Positions 1 through 6,669 of a DNA stretch of 9,183 nucleotides are shown here, one piece after another. The notes beneath the pieces were generated by a model. The model had not been told where the DNA came from, searched no databases, and saw only the letters and a list, made by a program, of their open reading frames with translations. The stretch covers positions 1 through 9,183 of the forward strand of contig WGEM01000578.1 of NCBI GenBank assembly GCA_015492755.1, in the 5' to 3' direction. This DNA comes from Gemmatimonadota bacterium (GTDB lineage Bacteria > Gemmatimonadota > Gemmatimonadetes > Longimicrobiales > Gaopeijiaceae). Each line of letters begins with the position of its first letter. The stretch's first letter is position 1. The position numbers and the translations under genes were made by a program.

Positions 1-284
1 CCCCCTTCGTGCCCCCGTGGAATCCGAGGCGCGCCTTCACACTGCTCCGGCGACGCCGGGATCGGGTGGGGGCAGGGAGGCCGCGATCCATGCTGGACAC
101 GGGACGGCGACTCGTGGGGATCCACCGAGCCCTCTCCGACGGGAGCGTGGAGCCCCGCGAACTCCCGGCGGCAGTGCACGACGTCTACGAAGGTCTCCGC
201 GGGTTCGTGGAGGACGTGGACGGCCGTTTGCGGCGGTACGACGCGCTGCAGATGTGGTGGAGGAGGTTCACGGGTGAGCACTGA
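1..284 (+). CDS. C-terminal part of an unidentified protein (5' end outside window)
   Basis: The reading frame is open from base 3 to the TGA at 282-284, and its third codon positions are mostly G or C like its neighbours, so I take it as a real gene tail. About 94 residues are visible. They are rich in Arg (an RRRRDR run near the start) with an acidic, amphipathic second half and a WW pair close to the end (QMWWRRF). There is no membrane segment and no motif I recognise, so no function is given. The gene overlaps the next one by 11 bp, which suggests it belongs to the same operon. The true start is probably upstream, but two internal starts are possible: GTG at 9, and ATG at 90, which has GGGAGG nine bases before it and would give a 64-residue protein. 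Confidence 0.6.
   Translation, partial: PFVPPWNPRRAFTLLRRRRDRVGAGRPRSMLDTGRRLVGIHRALSDGSVEPRELPAAVHDVYEGLRGFVEDVDGRLRRYDALQMWWRRFTGEH
261..266 (+). promoter_or_regulatory. Ribosome binding site for the phosphodiesterase-like gene
   Basis: A perfect AGGAGG lies seven bases before the GTG at 274. It sits inside the end of the preceding gene and fixes GTG 274 as the start, giving an 11-bp overlap between the two genes. Confidence 0.75.
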
Positions 285-1464
285 GCGTGTGGAAGCCGCC
301 ACACTGGTGTTCGTGGACGCGCTGGCGGCCGAGTATTTTGAACGCTTTCCCTCGGAACTTCGCCCCCTGGAAGCGCTTCCGGAGCGCATCGAACTGGAGC
401 CCGGCATGGGTTTCTCCATCAATATCAAGGCGGAACTCCTGGGTGGCCTCACGCCGGACGACCTTGGATTCTTCTGCAAGTGGAACTATGCCCCCCGCGG
501 AGGATTCCAGGTCCCGCGCTGGATCCGCGCGCTGGGTGGGGCGCTGGACGGAACCCAGTTCACGAGCCGGCTGGCACACCGCGCCTTCTCCAGAGTTCTG
601 GGCGTCGACCTCTTCACCATCCCGTTCCGCGAGCTGGAACTCTTCGCCCCTGCGGCGTGTCCCGAGGCGTACGCGTCATCGTTTCCGCATCCCACGTTGC
701 TTTCCGAGCTGGGGTTCCGGCGGGTGGTGCACGGGCGGCGCATGCGCCGCGACGCGGATGTGGCGCGGGCGGCGCTCCAGGCCATGGACGATGGCCGGCA
801 CACCTATGTCTCTCTGGTGGAACCCGATGCCGTGGGGCACCGGAGGGGCCCGGGGAGTGAGGGGATGCGGCGGGCGCTGGCCGCCACGGCGCATCAGGTG
901 GCCTCCATCTGGGAGGCTCACCGGCGCCACCGTCGCGGACCCTTCATCCTCTTCTCCGACCACGGCATGGCGCCGGTGCGGGAGCGGGCCTGGTTCGATC
1001 CCTCCGAGGTGCTGGGCCCCCCCGGCCGCTCGACCTACGCGTGCTTCTCGGACTCCACCATGCTGCGCTTCTGGATCCACGACCCGGAGATCCGAACGGC
1101 GGCGGAAGAGGCGCTCGCCGCCCTCACCTGGGGCCGTGTGCTGGATGGTGAGGAGCGGCGGCGTTTCGGAATCGCGTCCCCTGCCCACGGGGACGTGATC
1201 CTCCTCGCGGATGAAGGTGTGCTTCCGGTGCCGTCCCACGTGGGGGGAAAACACCCGAGAGCCGTGGGTATGCACGGCTACCATCCGGACCTTCCGAGCC
1301 AACGTGGTGTGGTGGCGTGGTGGCATCCCGATGGGACGCCGTCCGCGGGGGAGCTGAGGTCCGCAGGCCTTCCGCTGGCAGGCGATGACCGGGGCGCACC
1401 GCGCATCCGGGCGCGTGACTTCTCGGTGCTCGCCCGGACCCTCATCAGGGGTAGGCCCACATGA
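274..1464 (+). CDS. Alkaline phosphatase superfamily protein, type I phosphodiesterase/nucleotide pyrophosphatase-like
   Basis: The 396-residue product carries the metal-site landmarks of the alkaline phosphatase superfamily in the right order: an early hydrophobic strand ending in Asp (LVFVDAL, D15), DAVGH (D185, H189), SDHGM (D229, H230) and GMHGYHPD (H334). The phosphodiesterase/nucleotide pyrophosphatase branch uses these to hold two metals and hydrolyse phosphate or phosphonate esters. The nucleophile region, normally a Thr or Ser just before an LLTG..P..HG-like stretch, reads GFSINIKAELLGGLTPDDLG; S48 is the best candidate, an inference by position. There is no signal peptide or membrane segment and D15 lies near the N-terminus, so the protein is probably cytosolic. 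It starts at GTG 274 behind a perfect AGGAGG and ends in an ATGA overlap with the flippase gene. Related proteins occur in polysaccharide clusters, but the substrate cannot be read from sequence; trimming or transfer on a nucleotide-sugar or lipid-phosphate intermediate is speculation. Confidence 0.8.
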   Translation: MSTERVEAATLVFVDALAAEYFERFPSELRPLEALPERIELEPGMGFSINIKAELLGGLTPDDLGFFCKWNYAPRGGFQVPRWIRALGGALDGTQFTSRLAHRAFSRVLGVDLFTIPFRELELFAPAACPEAYASSFPHPTLLSELGFRRVVHGRRMRRDADVARAALQAMDDGRHTYVSLVEPDAVGHRRGPGSEGMRRALAATAHQVASIWEAHRRHRRGPFILFSDHGMAPVRERAWFDPSEVLGPPGRSTYACFSDSTMLRFWIHDPEIRTAAEEALAALTWGRVLDGEERRRFGIASPAHGDVILLADEGVLPVPSHVGGKHPRAVGMHGYHPDLPSQRGVVAWWHPDGTPSAGELRSAGLPLAGDDRGAPRIRARDFSVLARTLIRGRPT

Positions 1465-2903
1465 GGGGGATCGTTCGCGGCGCGGTGGACATCGGCGCGT
1501 CACGGCTCCTGCGGATGGGTGCGGCTCTCGCATTCCAGGCGGGCGCGGCCCGCTTTCTCGGGCCATCCGGCTACGGCTTGCTCCAGCACGCGCTCAGCGG
1601 AGCAGCCCTCACCCAGCAGGCGACGGATCTGGGCGCGGGTCCCGCCACCAGTGTGGGGTTGGCGCGCGCCGGCCTCGGGGCCGGGGCGCGCACACGCGGG
1701 ACGGCCGGTGTCCTCCGGACGGGGGCGGTGCTGCGTACAGGCCTGACCCTCGCTCTGGTCATGGCGCTCCTCCTGGCGCCCCATCGCCTGGAGCCGGTCT
1801 TCGGATCCTCGATGGTGGGCTGGGGTGTGATTCTGGCGCTGGCGGGGGGCTGGGCCGCCTTCCTGGAACACGTGCTGGTGGGTGTCCGCAGGACGCGTAC
1901 CCTTCTCGTCGCCTCTCTCCTCCTCTTCGCGGTACCTGCCGCTGCCGGTCTCGTCACCGTGCTGGTGCGGCCGGATCCGGTGGCCGTGCTCCGATCGTTG
2001 GCATGGGCCACGCTGGTGGGTGTGGTGTTGGTGGCGACGCTGGTGGTGTCGATGATGGGTCAGCTCCTGCGCGAAGGCCGGGGGACCGAGGCGACGGAGG
2101 ACGAACCGGCCGCCGGACCACCGTTCCGCTTCTCGCGTACGGCGCTCTCCCTTGCGGTGGTCTCGCTCAGCGCGGTGATCATCGTGCGGCTTCCGGTCCT
2201 GGTTCTCGCCAACGCGGGTAACGCCGCCGGGGCGGGGATGCTCGGTGCCGGCGTGGCACTGGTGGAACGTGGCGGGGTCGTGGGGACGGCCATGGGCCTG
2301 TCCGCCGGTCCAGCGCTCGCGTCATGGATGCACGAGGAGGCCGATCTGAGCGAGGCCCGGTCCGCCTTGAGGGCCGGGTCGCTTGGCGGGCTCTGGCTGG
2401 GCGGTCTGCTGCTGGCGTTGGGGCCCGCCGCCATCCTCGTGGTGCTGGGCGTCGAGTACGCACCGCTCATCGCGCTGCTCCCGTGGATCGCGGTAGCGCT
2501 GTTCCTTCAGGCCTCCCTTCAGACGCTGGGAGGGCTCCTCGACTACGGCGGGTGGGCTGGTCCGCGAGCGCTGGCGCTGGCGGTGGGTGCCGCGGTGGTT
2601 GCGGTGGGATCGGGGCTGGTGGAGCCCTCGCCGCTCCGTGCCATGCAGGTCGTCGTAGCGGGGCTCCTCAGTGTGCTCTGCGTCCTGGCCGTGGTTCCCG
2701 CCGGCGCGGTGGCTGCCGCACGCGTGCGTGCGGTGATGTCCGTCGTGTGGGCGGATCTCGCCCTGATGGCGGTCCTCTCTGCGGCGGTGACGCTTGCCAG
2801 GGCCGCTGCGCCGGCGGTGCCGTACTGGATCGATGCATGCGTCACCGGGTCACTGGTGGGCGGAGTGCTCCTTGTGCGCGGGAGGGGACGGTGGCTCCGG
2901 TGA
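1461..2903 (+). CDS. Wzx-like polysaccharide flippase (MOP superfamily, PST type)
   Basis: The 480-residue protein is almost entirely hydrophobic stretches separated by short Arg-rich loops, enough for roughly 12 membrane segments, and its length fits Wzx/RfbX-type flippases. The N-terminus shows the family pattern: a short basic start, SRLLRMGAALAFQ entering the first helix, then RFLGPSGYGLL (residues 31-41), matching the common ARxLGPxxYG motif after helix 1. A polar linker near residues 203-220 (EGRGTEATEDEPAAGPP) divides the protein into two halves, as in MOP transporters. The family moves undecaprenyl-diphosphate-linked repeat units across the inner membrane; the exact cargo here is unknown. 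The ATG overlaps the preceding stop as ATGA, so translation is probably coupled. The neighbouring glycosyltransferases and phosphoglycosyl transferase support the role. Membrane helices were judged by eye. Confidence 0.82.
   Translation: MRGIVRGAVDIGASRLLRMGAALAFQAGAARFLGPSGYGLLQHALSGAALTQQATDLGAGPATSVGLARAGLGAGARTRGTAGVLRTGAVLRTGLTLALVMALLLAPHRLEPVFGSSMVGWGVILALAGGWAAFLEHVLVGVRRTRTLLVASLLLFAVPAAAGLVTVLVRPDPVAVLRSLAWATLVGVVLVATLVVSMMGQLLREGRGTEATEDEPAAGPPFRFSRTALSLAVVSLSAVIIVRLPVLVLANAGNAAGAGMLGAGVALVERGGVVGTAMGLSAGPALASWMHEEADLSEARSALRAGSLGGLWLGGLLLALGPAAILVVLGVEYAPLIALLPWIAVALFLQASLQTLGGLLDYGGWAGPRALALAVGAAVVAVGSGLVEPSPLRAMQVVVAGLLSVLCVLAVVPAGAVAAARVRAVMSVVWADLALMAVLSAAVTLARAAAPAVPYWIDACVTGSLVGGVLLVRGRGRWLR
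2881..2887 (+). promoter_or_regulatory. Ribosome binding site for the GT-C-like gene
   Basis: GGAGGGG lies just before GTG 2891, with five bases between GGAGG and the start. This favours GTG 2891 (13-bp overlap with the flippase gene) over GTG 2900, which would make a GTGA overlap but sits too far from this site. Confidence 0.5.
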
Positions 2904-4255
2904 TCACCAGCGTCGAGTGGGCTTCGCTGGTCATCGGCTCGGCGGTGCTGGGGCTCTTCCTGCTCCTGTACCGGATTGCGGATGGGTGGAGCCGGGGTCG
3001 GCCCCCAGCCTGGGAGGCGTGGGCCCTCTTCTGGTTGGCGCTGGGCGTCCGGGTCGGGGTGGTGGTGGTGGTGGATCTGTGGCTCCGTGGGCGTACCGGT
3101 ACGCCCTTCCTCTTCGGCACGCTCGGAGATGATTTCCGCTACCACGAGACCGCTGCGGATATGGCGAGAGCGTGGAGCGTGGGTGGGTTTCAGTTCCCGG
3201 CGGTGCTGTATACACAGGGCTTCGAAACCACGCTGGCGCTGGTCTACTGGATCACGGCGCCGGAGGTCTGGATCGGGAAGCTGTTCAACGTCACGGTGGG
3301 TGCGCTCATCGCACCGCTGGTCTACCGTCTGGCTTTCGAACTCGAAGGCCGGCGATGCGCCTGGAAGGCCGGTGTACTCACCGCGCTCTTTCCGCCGCTC
3401 GTCTTCTGGTCCGGGGTGCTCTACAAGGACACACTCCTGGCAGCCGCCCTCGTGGGCGTGATCCTGGCCGGTGTGCGGTTCCTCTCCCGTGCCGGACTGG
3501 CGCTGGGGCCGGTGGTGACGGGTCTCGGCGCGCTGCTGGTGGTGGGTGCGTTGCGCCTTCAGTCGGTGGTGGTGGCCGGCGTCGCGGTGTCCGCCAGTGC
3601 CATCGTCAACCCCGTCACCGGAGGCAGGAACCGGTGGCTCCGCAACCTCACGCGAATCTTTCTCCCGGTGGGGGCGGCACTGGCGGGCGCGTATGTGTTC
3701 CGGTCACAGCTCTTCGCCATCGCCGGGCCGGGGGTGCAGCGGTACCTCGGCCTGGACCGGATCGACGTCTTCTATGCCACGCGAGGCATGGCGCTGCGGA
3801 CCACGGGTGGCGCTGTCGAGAGCTCCTTTCTGTCCTTCCCCACGCAGCTCGTGGCATCCGTGTTCCTTCCATTACCCCTGGTGGTGGATACGGGTTCGAC
3901 GTGGATCGCCACGGAACAGGCGATGCTGGCCGGAAACATCATCTGGTTGTGGCTTCTTTATCACGCCCTGCATGGAACGGTGAAGGCGGATGCCGGTGAC
4001 TGGCGGAACTGGCTCCCGGTCGCGGTGGTGATCGTCGGTACCGTCGTTGGCATCGCCGTGCGGGGGTACGGACTCATCTATCGGCACAAAGTTCAGATGT
4101 ATCCCTTCGTCATCGCGCTGGCGGCGCTCAGCCTCGTTCGCACGGAGGAGGGCGTGTGGAAAGACCGGCGCGTACCGAAGCTTCTCTGGGCCTGGGGGCT
4201 GGCGGGTGCCATCGTCCTCTACAACGTCCTTCGCCTCCGGCTGGCCACGGGGTGA
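2891..4255 (+). CDS. Multi-spanning membrane protein, GT-C (GT39/ArnT-like) glycosyltransferase or Wzy-like polymerase
   Basis: The 454-residue protein has many hydrophobic helices by eye, starting with residues 8-24 and 38-59. The first large loop contains LGDDFRYHETAADMA (D80, D81, Y84, H85), resembling the acidic first-loop motif of GT-C enzymes, which transfer sugars from polyprenyl-phosphate donors on the periplasmic side. It is followed by a VYR helix region and LFPPLVFWSGVLYKDTLL (Y178, K179, D180), a pattern I associate with membrane proteins of polysaccharide loci. Near the C-terminus, GLIYRHKVQMYPF (Y397-K400) resembles an Arg-containing loop seen in some polymerase-like proteins. 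No recognisable Wzy is encoded elsewhere in the window, so it may be the polymerase; a donor-lipid glycosyltransferase is equally possible. The frame is open far upstream, inside the flippase gene, but that part is a shadow; GTG 2891 has a good ribosome binding site. The next gene starts four bases after the stop. Confidence 0.65.
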   Translation: MAPVITSVEWASLVIGSAVLGLFLLLYRIADGWSRGRPPAWEAWALFWLALGVRVGVVVVVDLWLRGRTGTPFLFGTLGDDFRYHETAADMARAWSVGGFQFPAVLYTQGFETTLALVYWITAPEVWIGKLFNVTVGALIAPLVYRLAFELEGRRCAWKAGVLTALFPPLVFWSGVLYKDTLLAAALVGVILAGVRFLSRAGLALGPVVTGLGALLVVGALRLQSVVVAGVAVSASAIVNPVTGGRNRWLRNLTRIFLPVGAALAGAYVFRSQLFAIAGPGVQRYLGLDRIDVFYATRGMALRTTGGAVESSFLSFPTQLVASVFLPLPLVVDTGSTWIATEQAMLAGNIIWLWLLYHALHGTVKADAGDWRNWLPVAVVIVGTVVGIAVRGYGLIYRHKVQMYPFVIALAALSLVRTEEGVWKDRRVPKLLWAWGLAGAIVLYNVLRLRLATG

Positions 4256-4259
4256 GCCG

Positions 4260-5429
4260 ATGCGGCTGACGCTCTTCTACGCGGCGCGCTTCTATCGCCG
4301 TGGGAGCCACGTCCTCGTCCAGCCCGCCTACGGCACGTACGTGGAGGCGCTCGCGCGCCGGGTCGACGAACTCGTCCTGTGCGGGCCCGTGGCGGAACGG
4401 GAGGTGCCGGGTTCCGGATATCCGCTGCGGGAACCGAACATCCGGGTGGTGGCCCTCCCGTACTATCAGCGGGACGTGGAGGCGGTGCGCACCCTGCCTC
4501 GTGCCTTGGCGGGGATCGACGAGGCGCTGCGAGGCGCAGACCTCGCCTCCGTCATGCTGCCGCTGGGGATCATGGGCCCGCTGACGTACGCGCGTGCCCG
4601 TCGGCAGGGCGTCCCCGTCTTCCTGCACGTGGTGGGCGACCTCCGCACGCAGTGGAGTCCGCGGGACTACCCGATGCCCGTCAGGCCCCTTCTCCGGGGT
4701 GCCCTGGAGGCCCTGGAGCGGGTGCAGCAACGGATGATCGACGAGACCGTCACGTTCGCGCAGGGGGAGGCGCTGCGCAGGAAGCACGAGGGGGGACGCT
4801 TCCCCGTGGTGGAGGCGATGGAGACGACGCTCACCGATGCGGATCTGCGTACCGGAGGGCGCAGGCGGCCCCAGGGGCCGCCGCGGCTCCTCTACGCCGG
4901 GAACCTCATTCGCCCCAAGGGCGTCCACGTGCTCCTGGAGGCGCTGGCGGCCCTGGACGCGCGTGGCGTCCACGCGACGCTCGACATCCTCGGTACCGGT
5001 CCGTTCCAGGGGGCGCTGGAGGCTCTGACGCACCGGCTGGGGCTCGGCGACACCGTGCGCTTCCGGGGATTCCAGGACCTTGAGGGGGTGAAGGCGTTCA
5101 TGGACGACGCCACGCTCTTCGTTTTCCCCTCGTTCGGCGAGGGGATGCCCCGCGTGATTCTGGAAGCGATGGCGAGGGGACTGCCGGTGGTTTCCACTGC
5201 GGTGGGGGGAATTCCCGGCGTGATCCGGCATGGCCGGAACGGGTGGTTGGTCTCGCCGGGGTCCGCGGTGGAGCTGGCAGACGCCATCGAATGCGTGCTG
5301 GCGGACCGGACCCTCTGGGAGCGGCTCTCCCGGGCCGGTGTGGAGACGGCCGCGGAGCATACCATGGAGCGGCACGCCGACCGCATCGTCGATACGCTCC
5401 GCGCGTACGCACTCTGGGCGGGAGACTGA
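4260..5429 (+). CDS. Glycosyltransferase family 4 (GT-B fold)
   Basis: The 389-residue protein has a GT-B layout: an N-terminal Rossmann half (from MRLTLFYAARFY, with FLHVVGDLR near residues 120-129) and a C-terminal donor-binding half beginning at LLYAGNLIRPKGVHVLLEAL (R218, K220, the expected donor-phosphate contacts). The retaining-enzyme E-x7-E motif is intact in FGEGMPRVILEAMARGLPVV (E294 and E302), followed by STAVGGIPGVI and a GWLVSPGS tail. The family adds a sugar from a nucleotide donor, at the cytoplasmic face, to the growing lipid-linked oligosaccharide; which sugar cannot be told. ATG 4260 comes four bases after the upstream stop, and the GT2 gene follows after three bases, so these genes are probably cotranscribed. 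There is no strong ribosome binding site, consistent with re-initiation by ribosomes from the upstream gene. Confidence 0.9.
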   Translation: MRLTLFYAARFYRRGSHVLVQPAYGTYVEALARRVDELVLCGPVAEREVPGSGYPLREPNIRVVALPYYQRDVEAVRTLPRALAGIDEALRGADLASVMLPLGIMGPLTYARARRQGVPVFLHVVGDLRTQWSPRDYPMPVRPLLRGALEALERVQQRMIDETVTFAQGEALRRKHEGGRFPVVEAMETTLTDADLRTGGRRRPQGPPRLLYAGNLIRPKGVHVLLEALAALDARGVHATLDILGTGPFQGALEALTHRLGLGDTVRFRGFQDLEGVKAFMDDATLFVFPSFGEGMPRVILEAMARGLPVVSTAVGGIPGVIRHGRNGWLVSPGSAVELADAIECVLADRTLWERLSRAGVETAAEHTMERHADRIVDTLRAYALWAGD

Positions 5430-5432
5430 GCC

Positions 5433-6611
5433 GTGTCCGCGGTGGGCGTCGGGATCGCGGTGACGTGCGTGGCGGTGCTCGTCTGGACCTGGGTGGGGTA
5501 CCCCGCGGCAGTCCGTTGGGCCGCCGGGAGGATGAGCGTGGCGGATCAGGGCACGCCCCACCCGGGCCCGCACCTTCCCGGTGTGAGCGTCGTGCTGCCC
5601 GTGCACAACGGTGCACATGCCCTCGGTGCCAAACTGGACGGCCTCGTGGAGGCGGGAAGGGCGTGGACCGACGCGGCGCGCCCCTTCGAGATCATCGTGG
5701 TCCTGGATGGTTGCACCGATTCCTCCGAAGACGCGGCACGCTCGGCGTCGCGCAGACATGCGGTCATCCGGGTTGTGACGCTGCCCCGGCGGGCGGGCAA
5801 GTCCCGGGCGCAGAATGAGGCCATCGCCCACGCCCGGGGAGACGTGGTGGTGCTGACGGATCTGGACACCTCCTTCAGCGGGGAAGACCTGGCCAGGCTG
5901 GTGCGGCCGTTCCAGCAGGAGGAGGTGGGGTACGCCACCGGCGATCTCCGCTGGAGAGACGCGGACTCCCCTCTCCAGCGCTCCGGCTCCGCCTACGCGG
6001 GGTGGGAGCGACGACTCTGGGCGCACGAGTCCGCACTCGGGATCCTGCACGTGGCCACGGGTGCCTTCATGGCCGTGCGCCGCCGCCTCTTCGTGCCCCT
6101 GGAGCCCGATGTGGGGGACGACGCCATGGTTCCGCTGGATGTGATCGCGCAGGGTTACCGGGGCTGCTTCGTTCCGGAGGCACGGGCGTGGGACGACCAC
6201 CACGCAGACCTCCCGGCGGAGTTCCGCGCACGGGTCCGCATGACCGCCCGGAGTCTGCGCGCCACGCTGCGGGGGATGCGCCGGGGCCGACTCTGGCGCC
6301 GGCCTGTGCTCCTGGGGGCGGTGGTATCCCACCGCCTCCTGCGGTGGACCACACCGGTGTGGCTTCTCGGGTCCGCGGTGGGAGTGGGTGCCGGTGTGTG
6401 GCCCCTGGCGCCGCGGTTGTGGTTGGGCGCCGCGGTTGCCGCTGCCACCGCCTCGCTCCTCCCGCCGCTCAGGCATGTGGCGCTGACGGCGGTCGTGGTG
6501 AACGCCGCCTTTCTGGCAGGCTGCGTCGGGGCGTTCACCGGTGTGGCCTCGGGACCGTATCGCACCGCGGGTGGTCGCCCCGGCCCGCGCAATCGTGACC
6601 AATCCGTGTAG
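5433..6611 (+). CDS. Membrane-anchored glycosyltransferase family 2 (GT-A fold)
   Basis: The 392-residue protein begins with a membrane helix (about residues 4-22), followed by a GT-A catalytic domain: VSVVLPVHNG (N59), IIVVLDGCTDSS, RAGKSRAQNEAI, and the metal/nucleotide-binding DLD at 143-145 (LTDLDTSF). Further on are GATGFMA-like HVATGAFMAVRR and VGDDAMVPLDV (D229, D230), the likely catalytic acid region, then FRARVRMTARS (R265, R267, R269, R273) where processive synthases would have QxxRW. About three hydrophobic segments occupy residues 287-375. The form resembles single-addition GT2 enzymes of exopolysaccharide loci more than cellulose or hyaluronan synthases, though a processive role cannot be excluded. 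It starts at GTG 5433, three bases after the GT4 stop. The last residues (from about 376) are polar and lower in GC, and a 58-nt gap follows. Confidence 0.87.
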   Translation: MSAVGVGIAVTCVAVLVWTWVGYPAAVRWAAGRMSVADQGTPHPGPHLPGVSVVLPVHNGAHALGAKLDGLVEAGRAWTDAARPFEIIVVLDGCTDSSEDAARSASRRHAVIRVVTLPRRAGKSRAQNEAIAHARGDVVVLTDLDTSFSGEDLARLVRPFQQEEVGYATGDLRWRDADSPLQRSGSAYAGWERRLWAHESALGILHVATGAFMAVRRRLFVPLEPDVGDDAMVPLDVIAQGYRGCFVPEARAWDDHHADLPAEFRARVRMTARSLRATLRGMRRGRLWRRPVLLGAVVSHRLLRWTTPVWLLGSAVGVGAGVWPLAPRLWLGAAVAAATASLLPPLRHVALTAVVVNAAFLAGCVGAFTGVASGPYRTAGGRPGPRNRDQSV

Positions 6612-6669
6612 ATTACCCCGTTCTGCTGCGGAATCGTGCGCGGCTGCGTTCATTTCCATCGAGGCTCGG
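6612..6669 (+). promoter_or_regulatory. 58-nt intergenic gap, possible internal promoter region
   Basis: This is the largest non-coding gap in an otherwise packed block, and it and the 20 bases before it are visibly richer in A and T than their surroundings (for example GTAGATTAC at 6608-6616). TAGATT at 6609-6614 is a four-of-six match to a -10 box, but no -35 box stands at a suitable distance, and no hairpin followed by a T run is visible. GAGG at 6661-6664 is the probable ribosome binding site for ATG 6670. A promoter here is a guess from position and composition. Confidence 0.2.

Noticed and set aside
676..1566. A 296-codon minus-strand open frame opposite the phosphodiesterase-like gene
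   Set aside because: Low-complexity Arg/Pro/His-rich translation with no motif, opposite a gene with intact superfamily motifs.
1385..2221. A 278-codon + strand open frame overlapping the phosphodiesterase-like and flippase genes
   Set aside because: Gly/Arg/Pro-rich, no domain, and out of frame with two well-supported genes.
2324..2890. Upstream extension of the GT-C-like reading frame inside the flippase gene
   Set aside because: The extension overlaps conserved membrane segments of the flippase and translates to Gly/Arg/Ala-rich sequence; GTG 2891 with GGAGGGG upstream is a far better start.
3058..3074. Short GGT tandem repeat (five units), considered as a phase-variable tract
   Set aside because: It encodes five valines in a membrane helix; triplet changes would not shift the frame and GTG is a preferred Val codon here, so it is simple coding composition.
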